Shown: positions 10,069 to 20,735 of the stretch, in pieces | Layout of the letters: the number at the start of each line of letters is the position of its first letter | Numbering within the stretch: the first letter of the stretch is position 1 | Source of the DNA: Persicaria tinctoria | Lineage: Eukaryota > Streptophyta > Magnoliopsida > Caryophyllales > Polygonaceae | Assembly: GCA_037127255.1 (NCBI GenBank) | Contig: JBANSL010000008.1 | Span: forward strand, 39,383,373 to 39,447,372 | Direction: 5' to 3' | DNA length: 64,000 nucleotides | Notes under the pieces: model-generated | What the model saw: the letters and a program-made list of their open reading frames with translations, nothing else | What the model was told of the DNA's origin: nothing | Database searches by the model: none | Position numbers and translations under genes: made by a program

Positions 10069-11322
10069 GATAACAAAGACAAAAGAAACAAAGAACTAAG
10101 TTAAGGTTAGTAAAAACTTATAAACAGCTCACAATTGTGTTTCGCTCACACTCCCTCTCTTGATTGATATATCACGCTTGCTAGGGCAATCCGCTTTGGG
10201 CAAATCAACAACCAAGCAAAAAAAACAAAGCAATCAAAGTATGTAGTGAATGAAACAACTCAGAAGAGTACTCAACAAGGGCTGTAGTACTCGATGCAAG
10301 CAAGTAAAGGACTCGACAGACTCAAACAAGCACTCACAAGGGCTGTAAGCACTCGACACAACACTAGGGAGACTCGGCAAGGGCTGAGATCTCCTCGACA
10401 CAAGCACAAGAGCACTCGACAGTGGGGAGAAGTGCTTCGACACAAAGAGAAATAAAGAAAAACAAAAGAAAACTTGGGAATCTACCTCTTTCGATTGAAA
10501 ACCTTTAAGTTAGGACGTTGTAGTTGCAGGGTAGGGTTTCAATTTTGTGGAGGTGTATGTGTTTGGGATTTAGGGCTGTCGACTAGGGCTGAGAGAAGGG
10601 ATTCACCAATTGTCCTTGGGAGCTTTCTTGCACTAGATCAACAAACTCTATCTCTTTTTTTTTTTTTCAACTTACTTTTGCCCCTAGTGAATTTTATCCT
10701 CCTAGGTCCAAGTTTTAATGGAAATTTCGAAACTGATCTTTTTTTTTTTTTTTTACTTATGAAACTAATGCAAGAAAAGACTCAAAATAATAGATAGGAC
10801 TCGAAAATTATGAAAGTGGTGGTGAATAAATAAAATTTCCAGCCCTAATGCAATGATATAGATAGAATGGCTATTTTAGGGAATAGGATCTATCTTTATG
10901 CCTTAATAGATATTTGATAGATATAATGAATTAAATCCACCAAAAATCAGAATTTAAATAGGCAATGGATAAATAAAAGTAGATATAGATAGATCAAAAG
11001 TTCCAAAGATAGAACAAAGTAACAAACTAGGGTTTTATCTTGTGTGGTAGGTGAATGTCGGCCAAGCTTTGGCTATGGGGACACTATGTGCCGTCGGCTA
11101 GGGTGTACACAAAGAGATGTGTGCACTGACTTGGTCGACTCCACGGTCTCGGCTAGGCTTTGTGTTTGGGCTAAGCAACCACAACAATCACAAACAAACA
11201 AGATTAGTAATTTAATCAAAAAGAAAGCAAGAAGTAAATAATCAAAACAAGAACTGACTCTATTTTTGTGTTTTTTTGTGTTTATGAAAAGAAAAGACTC
11301 AATCTTGATGTCGGAAACCAAA
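10069..11322 (-). other. A1 5' leader
   Basis: Minus-strand leader of the A-type element. Next to gag it has the conserved block (about 10130-10209, with TTCGCTCACACTCCCTC), then the ACTCGA (TCGAGT) array at about 10264-10445 and T/A runs near 10651 and 10739. The remaining sequence has no gene that I recognise. Confidence 0.7.
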
Positions 11323-11334
11323 GCTCTGATACCA
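11323..11334 (-). other. Primer binding site of A1
   Basis: GCTCTGATACCA on the plus strand is TGGTATCAGAGC in element sense, three bases from the end of LTR-A. It shows that LTR 11338-12408 is a 5' LTR and that the element reads leftward. Confidence 0.9.
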
Positions 11335-11337
11335 ATT

Positions 11338-12408
11338 TGATACGGGGTTAGCCGTAGGTTGGTCCGATCTTCGACAACAAGCAAGAACTGAACAAGACAA
11401 ACAAGAACTCGATCAAGATCAATCAAGAACAGCAAGATTCGATTCAAGAAATAACCAAGATTGATCAAGAATCTCAAGAACGCAGCAAGAACAAAGAAAG
11501 ACTCAAAGAAACTCGACAAGAATGCCAAGATTCGACCAAGAACTTGCAAGAACACCAAGATCCAAAGGCTGGACTCAATGTCGACTCAAAGAAATAACAA
11601 AGACTCGATAAAGATAGTAAAGACTCGAAATTTAAGATGCAAGAATTGAAAGACACGACCTGATAAGGACTGAGTCGATCTATGCAGCGCAAGATAAAGA
11701 CCCCAGACCTCCTCAGAGGGTAGGAACCAATACCAATGCCTACACAACCCGCCTCTACAATCCGACACAATCAAGCGGACAACTTGAAGCACCAGAAGGG
11801 GGCTTGTGAAAACTAGGATCACCAAGTCTTGCGAAGTTGATGAACACAAAGCAAACCAAGCTGAGATTATCAATCGGTTGAGATCGCGAAGAGCACAGCT
11901 CTATTCGGCCTGATCTCTCTCTCTAAGGTGTTTCACACGTTTTGAGAAGTAAGATTTCAATTATCAATGTTCCAATTGAATTACAAAGAAGAAAACGAAA
12001 TATATAGGCCATAAGGCTGATGATGGCCGGCCCTTATTGATAGAATAAGATAGATCTACTAACTAATGGGCTTTAAAATAAATCTAAGAACAAAAATAAA
12101 TAAGGTTCCTAAAAAGAATGATTTAAAAAGCCCAATTCAGCCCAATAATGTTCATAAGCTGATATTAGACATAACACTTAGGAAAATTCGGTCTAAGCAT
12201 TGTCTAAGGTGGCTCGGCCTCTTCATGCACTCCAATGCACATATATGTCTTCAATGTAGGCTCGGGGAGTTGAACCTTGCTCGAGAACAAAGCATGACCC
12301 ACAAAGTTGAATGAGTCTCTCTGAAGCTTCTTAGCTCTAGCTCGAGTCATTGGCCCTTCTCCAAGTATAATGGGTGTGTCTGGAGCTGTAGAAGATGGTC
12401 CCGCATCA
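11338..12408 (-). repeat. LTR-A, 5' LTR of A1
   Basis: 1071 bp, starting TGATGCGGGACCATCTTC and ending CGGCTAACCCCGTATCA in element sense. The U3 contains the coding tail used when it is a 3' LTR (GPMTRARAKKLQ). The R-U5 half matches the N1 LTR-B almost base for base. It abuts D gag directly at 12408/12409. Confidence 0.92.
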
Positions 12409-13507
12409 GTGCATTTGTAGGGTAGCCTTTGCGATGACCACCTTGCTCTCCTTGATGATTGAAGTTGGCTCCCTTTTCTTTTCCTTGCACCGCTTCCCTC
12501 CCATAGGGCTGGTATCCTCGGCTTTGAGTTGGTGCCTTCCATGAGGTAGTAGGGTAGCCATTCGAGGTCCTTCCCTCTTGATTCCTAGCTTTGAGCTTTC
12601 TTTCCACTTTTATTGCTAGGTGTAGCAAATCTGTCATGGACTCATAAGGATAGCAATCTACTTCGTTAGCTAGGGAAGGGTTGAGAACTCTTAGGTACCT
12701 CACCGTTGTGGCTTCATCGTCCTCAACCACATTGGCTCTTACCATTGCCACTTGCATGGCATTGTATGTTTCCTCCGCACTCATGGAGCCTTGCCTCAAA
12801 TTTTCCAACCTTTGTCTTAGCTCCCGGGTGTGGTGTTGAGGAATGAATCGAGACCTCATCAAGGCCTTCATTTGGTCCCAAGTGACCACGGCTGGATCTA
12901 GAACTCGCCTCCTTTCTTTCACAAGAGTATCCCACCAAATTAGTGCATAACCGGTAAATTCAAGGGCTGCGAGTTGTACCTTTTTCTCTTCTGGGAAATT
13001 ATGGCAGCTCCAAATTTGCTCAAATTTTGTCTCCCAGTCCAAATAAAGGTCGGCATCACACTTCCCTTCAAAAGCTGGAATTTTGACCTTTATTTTGCCT
13101 ATTCCATCTTGCTCTTGTTCACGAGCTCTCCGTTGTTGGTATCCGGGGCCTCGGGGTGGTTCCCAATCCTTCTCTTGCTCTTCAAAGTAGCCATATTGCC
13201 TTCTTGGAGGCCTGCGATAATCATGTAAAGGAGGATCATTGTTAGGACCAAAACGTCTACCTTCTCGTGGGGGAACCGGGCCTTGTTGAGGGCCAATTGG
13301 CGGGGTGGTGAAGGGTTGCTCCCGCTCTTGGTGGGGCTCGTTTGGCACATGTTGGGGTGGTGTACGAGTCTCCAAAGCCACCATTCGAGCCATGAGCTGG
13401 CCAATGTTGTCCGCCATGGTTTTAAGCATGTTGAACAACTCCGGGGATATTGGCTCGGACCCGCTTCCATTAGAATGGTCCGAAGGTGGAGGATCTGCGT
13501 TAGACAT
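12409..13507 (-). pseudogene. D-type gag, cut by LTR-A
   Basis: About 366 codons from ATG 13507 (MSNADPPPSD; an in-frame extension to 13591 lies upstream and I prefer the MSN start by analogy to A gag). Proline-rich N-terminus, then an arginine-rich segment (YQQRRAREQEQDG) and a capsid-like domain (KVKIPAFEGK, LIWWDTLVKERRR, RQGSMSAEETYNAMQ). The frame stops being gag at 12408, before any CCHC knuckle, and runs into LTR-A sequence in a frame that is not the LTR tail frame. Clearly a different subfamily from A gag. Confidence 0.85.
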
Positions 13508-14638
13508 TCTCAAATACACTAACAAACTTGTTAGGTTAGTGAAAGCAAAAATCAGCCTCACAAGTGTTTCACTCCTCTTCGAATGTTGCAACCTAGCTTC
13601 AAGTTTGCCTTGGTATAGTCAATAATCAACCACAAGATTAGCAAATTTTAAAGAGCACAACGACAAAAAGGGCTGATCTTTATATCAAACACGCAAATTC
13701 TAGGTGCGGCTAGAGACTTAATGAATTGAATTATGGCTAAACAAACACCCGAAACAATTATGAACGATCGACACAATGAGCTTTTTTTTTTTTTTTGACT
13801 AAGAATAAGTGTTTTACCAAGTTTTACATGGTTCAACCCTTTATCTTATTCTCATGTATCAATATCGTGCAATGGCGCTCAAATATGCAAGGAGTGTGCA
13901 ATTTAGGCTCAAAATCAGTAGGTAGTGGCTGCAAAGGGTTGATGCAATCTGTTCAATGAATAAGTTTCCAACACAATGAGAAAGCTAACACAATGCAAAC
14001 AAGGCTTGATTTCAACAAGTAAGCACAACAAGCCAAATGAGCTTTGCTTTGTTTTTCCAAGCAACACTAAGATGAAGTGCAAATGTTATGAATATCAACT
14101 AAAACACTTCAACACACATTCATAAGATGCATAAGATGTCACTCTTTTTCTTTTCTTTCTTTTTTTTTTTTTTCTTCAGAAAAACCGAATCTGATATTTT
14201 TTTTTTAATTTTGGTTTTAACACTTTCTCTCCACAAATATGAAAAGGTAACTAATAAAATCTGAAAAAGATAACCAAATGTCAATGCTTCTTGGAAAAGC
14301 ACACAAGAGACAACTTTTTGGAGAAACAATAAAGTGGACAGCTTTATGGGGAACACAAGATCTGATTTTTTTGTGGAAGTTCCAAGGACAAGCTTCTTGA
14401 GGAAGCACAAATGAACAGCTCGGGGCTGAGATGGGGGTTGTGGTGGTGCACCGGTGGGGCTGTGGTGGTGGTAGGGTGGCCGAAAATGAAAAATTCCATG
14501 CACAAGCGCCAATACCACAAAATCAACACAATAGAATAAGATCAAAACATTGAACAAGGAATTTCTTGTAAAACTTACCAAGAGAAAGTGATTCTTGGTT
14601 TGATCGTTCTTGTTTCAAACAACGCCAAGTGAACCTAT
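13508..14638 (-). other. D 5' leader
   Basis: Leader between the D primer site and gag. It has T runs at about 13782-13796 and 14158-14174 and a short TGG/CCA-rich patch near 14440-14480. It lacks the TCGAGT array of the A/B leaders. The frames of 60-150 codons here show no family resemblance and I do not call them genes. Confidence 0.6.
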
Positions 14639-14650
14639 GCTCTGATGCCA
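14639..14650 (-). other. Primer binding site of the D element
   Basis: GCTCTGATGCCA, element sense TGGCATCAGAGC: one base different from the perfect iMet complement. The same variant is used by A2, N2 and N3. Confidence 0.85.
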
Positions 14651-14653
14651 ATT

Positions 14654-15470
14654 TGATGCGGGGTTAGCCGTTGTTTTCCCGACCTTCTTGACGTTGTGGA
14701 CTCGGACTCACAAGAACACAAAGAAATGGCACAAGTGAGACAAGAAACGCAGCAAGGCTGGATCAAGTCAAAGGAGAAAACAGAACAAAATAAAGGAAAA
14801 TGAAAGGGAAAGATAGGAGGAATCAACCTTGATGAACAACAAGAAGACCCATTGGGACAATGCACCAAGAACCAACTTGAATGACACCAAAACCAACCCT
14901 ATACAACCTTACACAACCATGGCTGGCCATGGAAGCACAAGGAGGAGGTCCGTGCTCATCTCGGAATCACCAATCTTCGGGAAATTGACAAAACCAAGAA
15001 CAACCGAACTAGATGCAACACACATGCACACAAGGCATGAAGCTCTCACCTTTGGAGAGTGAAACAAACTAGGTTTTCATAAACAAGATTCAAAGTGTCT
15101 TCAAATGAGAGTTTACAAGCCTTAAATAGGAGAGGAAATCAGCCCAAAAGCAAAGGCCCAAAAACACAAGATCTCAACAAGTCCAACTAAACCCAAACAA
15201 AGGCCCAAACTCTAAGTCCAAACAAGCAAGCAAATGAAAGGCTAAGTATGGGTGGTGGCTGAATCACTCTTAGTCGAACCCGAGAATGGTGCGGTTTCCA
15301 GCAATGTGATGATGTCATCCTCGGGCTCCTTTGGTAGCACCAACTTCATATGGTGGATGATGAAAGCGTTAAGTTCATCTCTTATCTTTTTAGCTCGTGA
15401 CCTAGTGATAGGTCCATCTCCATCTCCGAAATGAGGGGCATCGGGTGATTCTTGGGATGGTCCTCCATCA
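14654..15470 (-). repeat. LTR-D, 5' LTR of the mosaic element
   Basis: 817 bp. Element-sense ends are TGATGGAGGACCATCC and CGGCTAACCCCGCATCA, so it shares the LTR end motif of A and B. Its U3 encodes the D tail ([14 protein letters not shown], then an acidic stretch). Confidence 0.9.
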
Positions 15471-15497
15471 ACGCCCCTTGAGATTGAGTGTGTTTCG

Positions 15498-15845
15498 ATG
15501 CTCCCTCCATTCGTAGAAATCATCCCCAACTCGCCTATCAAGGAGCGAAGTCCGGAACCAATTTTTGTGGTTCCTGAACAAGAAACTGGTACTTTTTGCA
15601 AATTGAGAGATTTTGGTGAATATCTCGATTCATGGAGCCACTACTTCAACAAACCACTAGCAGAACTGTGTTGGTGGTCCTATATACCCTCGAGGGAGAA
15701 TAAAGCTCGAATGACTGGTAAGTTGGTAATGGTTGTCATTGCTATATTTTTAATTACCAGTTGTTTCATCTTTAGTGTGCATTCGAATATCGGTTGGGCA
15801 CGAGAGTTTGATTTGCTTTTGAGGGCACTAACAATGTCTGCTTGA
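15498..15845 (+). CDS. 115-codon ORF with one hydrophobic segment, unrecognised
   Basis: Open frame from ATG 15498 that is also open upstream to the D LTR edge, so it is probably the surviving C-terminal end of a longer T-element ORF. It contains a tryptophan-rich stretch (SWSHYFNKPLAELCWW) and one likely membrane segment (VMVVIAIFLITSCFIF) near residues 77-92. It stops about 50 bases before the GGGAGGCAACCCAA block. I recognise no domain. It could be the end of pol or an env-like remnant, or chance. Confidence 0.3.
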   Translation: MLPPFVEIIPNSPIKERSPEPIFVVPEQETGTFCKLRDFGEYLDSWSHYFNKPLAELCWWSYIPSRENKARMTGKLVMVVIAIFLITSCFIFSVHSNIGWAREFDLLLRALTMSA

Positions 15846-16178
15846 GTCTTGAATGAGTTGATGAATAAATTGTCGAGCCGATGACGGTAAACAAAGGCGC
15901 TACTTGGGAGGCAACCCAAGGTAAGTTTTATGTTTTCCTCTGTGTCTTTTGTTTTATCAGACTAGTTTTGGTTCTGTTCGGTTGTACGAAGCTAATATCG
16001 CAGGGAGAAAAGGCGTTGAAGAGCTAAATTTTGCAGGCCGCCCTAAGCCTCTAACAGGACTGAAATGTTCCCTTTCCTCGCGTTCCACCACCGCAGTGGA
16101 CAAGTTAGTTTTTCTTTCTTTCCTTCATATTTTTATCTTTTGTTGTCTTTTATCTCATTGAGCACAATGCCTGATTTA

Positions 16179-16179
<1 letters not shown>

Positions 16180-16210
<31 letters not shown>

Positions 16211-16222
16211 GAGGGGGGAGGA
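16180..16222 (+). repeat. (TG)n followed by a G run
   Basis: About seven TG units pass straight into roughly 18 G residues, one A and more G: a simple-sequence tract in non-coding T-element DNA. The G-run length may be an assembly estimate. Confidence 0.9.
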
Positions 16223-17414
16223 GAATCGCATGGTATGATAGGATTGCATGTTTATTTTTAGTTTGCACTTTTATTTTTGTTTTTAGTTTATATTGCATAT
16301 CAGCATGTTAGTCTTTAAAAAGAAAATCCCAAAATAAATCAGTTATTTATAAATTGCATTGTTAGAATTAGGTCTTATTTCCCCATATGGATATCGTTTG
16401 TCCTCTATTCTATCTATTGAGATTTATGCCCCATGATGTGCTTGGATTGTGGAAGCTTTCGATATATTTTTTCTATACTATTTGGTGAGCATGATTGATT
16501 AATGATTGAGCACATAAGATCTTGGAATTTTGGGTGATCTTGAAATTCTAGACATGACCTAGTGAGCTTATTTTGGCCTATTCAGGACTGCACCTTATTT
16601 ATTCCTCTTGCCTGTTGAGTGTACTCTCTTCAATTGCTTCCTCTTTGACTTGCATTTAGATATATTGTTCAAGGCTGTATATTATGATTTCTGCACATGA
16701 CTTAAACATGATTGAGACACCTTTATTAGCCCTATTTGACTCTATTCCCGCCTTACATATTGTCCTCTGCTTGAAGCCAGTTTGAGCCTAATTGCCTATT
16801 CTTTTATAGCTCCACAAGATTTTTCCATAGCCAATGATAGTCTGACCCCATCCGGGAATTTAGGAATAGTTGGTGAATATCTATAGTGTGGATGATGGTT
16901 TGTAGTGGTGGATTGTATGTTTGAGGTGCATTTATGAGATTTGATTCTTGCTAGTACATTCATTACTTGGGACCTAAGGAGGATAAAATTCACTAAGGGG
17001 CAAAAGTCAAGGAAAATCATTTGATAGTATGAAAAGAAAAAAAAAAGGAAAAAGAAATTAAAGAATGAGTTGAGTATGGTTTCTAAAGTTTTATGCTTGA
17101 GATTGGTGTTGTTTGGCATTATAGAGATATGGTATGAGGAGTTTATGAGTGGTTTTATGATTTGGTTGCTTCCTTAGTTCCCAGATTATGAGCATCACAT
17201 GTCCTAAATTATTCCATACCTTTTATGTTCTACCTTGGCCCCATTACAACCCAATTGAAAGACCTCGTGATTTTTGTTGTGTGTAGAGTCACCAGCGGTG
17301 GAGAATTAGAACACTGGTGCAAGACTATTGTAGCTAAGTTTTTGAAGATTGAGTTTTGAGCGTAAACATTTAACCTTAAACATTTGAGTGAGAGTGCAAC
17401 ACATATTCCCTGTG

Positions 17415-18238
17415 TGATGAGTTTCCCCTTGAGGATCCTTAAATCTCAGTATATAGTAAGTCTGAACAAGCCTCGAATCAACCGGTGGAAGATAGATGAT
17501 AGAGATGGATTGCGGTGGAATATTTTTGGTATTTTTGGGATAATGATAAAAACTCAGATTTGGGGGAAACAAACTGAATTTTATAAAGGATAGGTGAACA
17601 AAAACAAGTGGATATGACTCACCACAAGTTCTTGAACATAGATCAAGTACAAACGGATATTACGCACCGAAAATACAAGATCGGACCTTCGATATGACTC
17701 ACGAAGGAGATGAAGTTTTCAAGCTTCAAACTAAGGATATAAACCTGGTTTTTGATAGAAAATGGCGTGCCCCCTAGTGGCCATAAGGGCTGAGTAATAT
17801 AGAGGAAGTTTGTGGACAACTTGTGCATGCTTGGGAAAAGGTGGCTTGCATTAAATGCAATCTTGGAAGTTGTTCTCTGCACAAAAATACCAGCTGCATG
17901 GGGGATGTATTCCTTGATGTATTCTCTTCCCAATGTGCCTTTAAATGCATGAGAAGTTTGAATTTGGATCAGATTTGCCTCCATAATCAATAGCGGAAAC
18001 CGAGGCATTTCCGGGCTTCTTGGGCTGCGGGTTGCGATCTTCAGTTTGTTGTAAACTTGTGAATGCTTGACCTTGATCTTCATAGTTTATGGAAATGGTT
18101 AAGAGTCCTTGAATAAGGTCAGCTTGAAGACGTCTTGCCCGAGCTCGAGTGATGGCTCCTAGAGGCTGCTCATTTGATGTGTCATTTGGAGCTTCGGTAG
18201 GTCTTGCTTCTTGATTGATCATAGGTGTGATCACATCA
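17415..18238 (-). repeat. LTR-C, 3' LTR of C1
   Basis: 824 bp. Element-sense start is TGATGTGATCAC, end GGGGAAACTCATCA. It is preceded by the purine tract GGAAGGGAGGA. The U3 holds about the last 98 codons of Pol. A second copy, with an LTR-A inside it, is at 34474-36362. Confidence 0.92.
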
Positions 18239-20718
18239 TCCTCCCTTCCTTGAAAAGGATTCGACCTCGAATCAGACCCGTCATCTTGTTCATCATCACC
18301 TACAACAAAAGGAGACAAGTCAGCAACATTGAACACATCATGAACACCATACTCACCGGGAAGCTCAATTTTGTAGGCATTGTTGTTGATCTTTTCAAGC
18401 ACTTGAAATGGACCGTCTCCTCTTGGCTTCAGCTTGGAATTTCTCAATGTAGGAAATCGATCTTTTCTAAGGTGAATCCATACAAGATCACCCAGTTCAA
18501 AGATGACTTCCTTTCTTCCTTTGTTAGCTTGATTCACATATTGGGCAGTCCTCTTTTCAAGTTGCAAACGAGTGGACTCGTGTAAACTCTTGATGTGCTC
18601 AGCTTGGGTTGCTCCTTCAACACTTTCTTGATCTTTCATGGAGTGGGAAACCAAGTCAAGAGGAGTGATTGGATTCTTGCCATAAACAACTTCAAATGGT
18701 GTCTTCTTGGTGGCCGAGTGGACTGACCTATTGTAGGCAAATTCAACAAAAGCAAGACATTCTTCCCACCTACGAAGGTTAGTTTTCAACAAAGATCGAA
18801 GCAAAGCACCCAGAGTTCTATTCACAACTTCAGTTTGTCCATCCGTTTGAGGATGACAAGAAGTAGAGAAAAGTAACTTAGTTCCTAGTTTAGACCAAAG
18901 TGTTTTCCAAAAATAACTAAGAAACTTAGCATCACGGTCAGAGACAATGGTCTTAGGAATTCCATGCAATCTAAGAACTTCTTTAAAGAACAAATCAGCC
19001 ACATGAGAAGCATTGTCAGTTTTATTACATGCAATGAAATGAGCCATTTTGGAAAACCGATCAACCACAACAAAAATAGAGTCTCTCCCCCTTTTGGAAC
19101 GAGGAAGTCCCAATACAAAGTCCATGGAAATGTCTTCCCAAGGAGCATGAGGAATAGGCAGGGGAGTATACAATCCATGGGGATTCATTTTCGACTTAGC
19201 ACTTAAACAAGTAGTACATGCAACACAAAATTTCTCTACATCCCTATGCATGCGAGGCCAAAAGAAGTGCTCCTTCAAAGTATTCAAGGTTTTGGTAACA
19301 CCAAAATGTCCCATTAAACCACCTCCATGAGCCTCATGAACAAGCAATCTATGAATAGAACTACTAGGGATGCAAAGCTTTTCACACTTAAAGAGATAAC
19401 CATCATGCATGTAAAACTGATCACGACTACCCTTATCCATGCAAATGTGATAGATTTCAGCAAAATCAACATCATTAGCATATAATTCACGCATGAAAGC
19501 AAAGCCCAACATTTTAGCATCTAGGGTAGAGATAAGAGAATACCTCCTTGAGAGTGCATCAACCACTACATTGTCTTTCCCCTTCTTGTACTTGATCACA
19601 TATGGGAAAGCTTCTATGAATTCAACCCACCTAGCATGTCTCTTGTTTAGTTTGCTTTGGCCTCTTAAGAACTTAAGTGCCTCATGATCAAAATGGATGA
19701 CAAACTCCTTAGGCAAGAGGTAGTGTTGCCATGTTTTGAGCACACGAAGAAGAGCATACAACTCCTTGTCATATGTAGGGTAGTTCAACTCAACGCCACT
19801 CAATTTTTCACTAAAGAAGGCAATGGGGCGCCCTTCTTGCATCAACACTCCTCCAAGGCCAATGCCGGATGCATCACACTCTATCTCAAAGGTCTTCGAG
19901 AAATCTGGTAAGACCAATAGAGGTGCATGAGTTAGTTTCTCCTTGAGAATATCAAAAGCTTGTTCTTGTGGTTTATTCCATGTGAATGGAACATTCTTCT
20001 TGGTGAGCTCGGTCAAGGGAGAAGCCAATGTGCTGAAATCCCTTACAAATCTGCGGTAGAACCCCGCTAACCCTAGAAAACTCCTCACTTGAGTCATGGT
20101 CGTGGGAGTAGGCCACTCTTGGATGGCCTTGACCTTTTCTTCATCAACCTTCAATCCTTCCTTGCATACAATAAAGCCAAGGAAAACAACATGATCCGAG
20201 CAAAAATGACATTTCTTGAAGTTAGCATATAATTTTTGTTCCCTCAAAACTCCTAAGATCAGCCTAAGATGCTCAAAATGCTCATGTAATGTGCGGGTAT
20301 AAATCAGAATGTCATCAAAGTAAACCACCACAAATTTACCTAGGAAAGCTCTAAGAACATGGTTCATTAAGCGCATAAAAGTACTAGGAGCATTGGTTAA
20401 ACCAAAGGGCATTACTAACCACTCATACAAACCATATTTTGTCTTGAAGGCTGTTTTCCATTCATCTCCTTCCTTCATTCGGATCTGGTGGTAGCCACTC
20501 TTCAAATCAATCTTAGAAAACATGTTGGATCCATGAAGTTCATCAAGCATATCATCTAGGCGTGGAATGGGGTGCCTATACTTGATGGTGATGTTGTTGA
20601 TGGCTCGACAATCAACACACATGCGCCATGTTCCATCTTTCTTAGGCACAAGGATGACGGGGACTGCACATGGACTTAGGCTCTCACGCACATAGCCTTT
20701 CTCCATAAGTTCTTGCAC
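17941..20718 (-). CDS. C1 Pol: RT, RNase H, integrase and LTR-encoded tail
   Basis: 925 codons open. RT begins [13 protein letters not shown] and has [12 protein letters not shown] and the catalytic YFDD (about residues 133-136). RNase H has [14 protein letters not shown] and ends at DALSRRY. Integrase has the [12 protein letters not shown] and CTTC zinc motif, then DDE residues in [18 protein letters not shown] and DGQTEVV, all present. A GPY/F-like region ([21 protein letters not shown]) is followed, without a chromodomain, by a tail of about 98 residues inside LTR-C containing [12 protein letters not shown]. The gag-protease ORF upstream is separated by stops and a frame change, so it would not be made as one polyprotein from this copy. 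The catalytic residues themselves look intact. Confidence 0.9.
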   Translation of the reverse strand: MQELMEKGYVRESLSPCAVPVILVPKKDGTWRMCVDCRAINNITIKYRHPIPRLDDMLDELHGSNMFSKIDLKSGYHQIRMKEGDEWKTAFKTKYGLYEWLVMPFGLTNAPSTFMRLMNHVLRAFLGKFVVVYFDDILIYTRTLHEHFEHLRLILGVLREQKLYANFKKCHFCSDHVVFLGFIVCKEGLKVDEEKVKAIQEWPTPTTMTQVRSFLGLAGFYRRFVRDFSTLASPLTELTKKNVPFTWNKPQEQAFDILKEKLTHAPLLVLPDFSKTFEIECDASGIGLGGVLMQEGRPIAFFSEKLSGVELNYPTYDKELYALLRVLKTWQHYLLPKEFVIHFDHEALKFLRGQSKLNKRHARWVEFIEAFPYVIKYKKGKDNVVVDALSRRYSLISTLDAKMLGFAFMRELYANDVDFAEIYHICMDKGSRDQFYMHDGYLFKCEKLCIPSSSIHRLLVHEAHGGGLMGHFGVTKTLNTLKEHFFWPRMHRDVEKFCVACTTCLSAKSKMNPHGLYTPLPIPHAPWEDISMDFVLGLPRSKRGRDSIFVVVDRFSKMAHFIACNKTDNASHVADLFFKEVLRLHGIPKTIVSDRDAKFLSYFWKTLWSKLGTKLLFSTSCHPQTDGQTEVVNRTLGALLRSLLKTNLRRWEECLAFVEFAYNRSVHSATKKTPFEVVYGKNPITPLDLVSHSMKDQESVEGATQAEHIKSLHESTRLQLEKRTAQYVNQANKGRKEVIFELGDLVWIHLRKDRFPTLRNSKLKPRGDGPFQVLEKINNNAYKIELPGEYGVHDVFNVADLSPFVVGDDEQDDGSDSRSNPFQGREDDVITPMINQEARPTEAPNDTSNEQPLGAITRARARRLQADLIQGLLTISINYEDQGQAFTSLQQTEDRNPQPKKPGNASVSAIDYGGKSDPNSNFSCI

Positions 20719-20735
20719 TTGTTTTTGAAGCTCTA

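Larger units (their letters stand above)
1..15470 (-). mobile_element. Mosaic D/A CRM-like retroelement
   Basis: Read on the minus strand the order is LTR-D (15470-14654), D leader, N-terminal D gag (13507-12409), LTR-A (12408-11338), A leader, A gag-protease-RT-RNase H (10068-6642), A integrase (1147-about 495), D integrase end, LTR-D (306-1, cut by the window edge). Two histories fit: an A element inserted into D gag, followed by a deletion joining the two integrases, or template switching between D and A RNAs. N1 (1148-6576) is a later arrival inside the A pol. The 5 bases after 15470 are ACGCC; the matching TSD copy would lie left of the window. The element is not functional: gag, RT and IN are all broken. 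Confidence 0.7.
15471..17414 (+). mobile_element. 3' part of an Athila/Tat-like element (T)
   Basis: Mostly non-coding retroelement sequence. At about 15896-15926 is GCTACTTGGGAGGCAACCCAAGG, a block I know from the pol/env-like boundary of Athila-type elements. It is followed by long AT-rich sequence with a GT/G simple repeat and no clear protein. The left end is cut by the D element and the right end by C1. The T element seems to resume at 25332 with a purine tract and LTR-G, so C1 and the B fragment would be insertions within it. Confidence 0.55.

Noticed and set aside
14120..14581. 153-codon ORF in the D leader
   Set aside because: Low-complexity, lysine-rich end from a T run on the opposite strand; no resemblance to gag or to a known protein.
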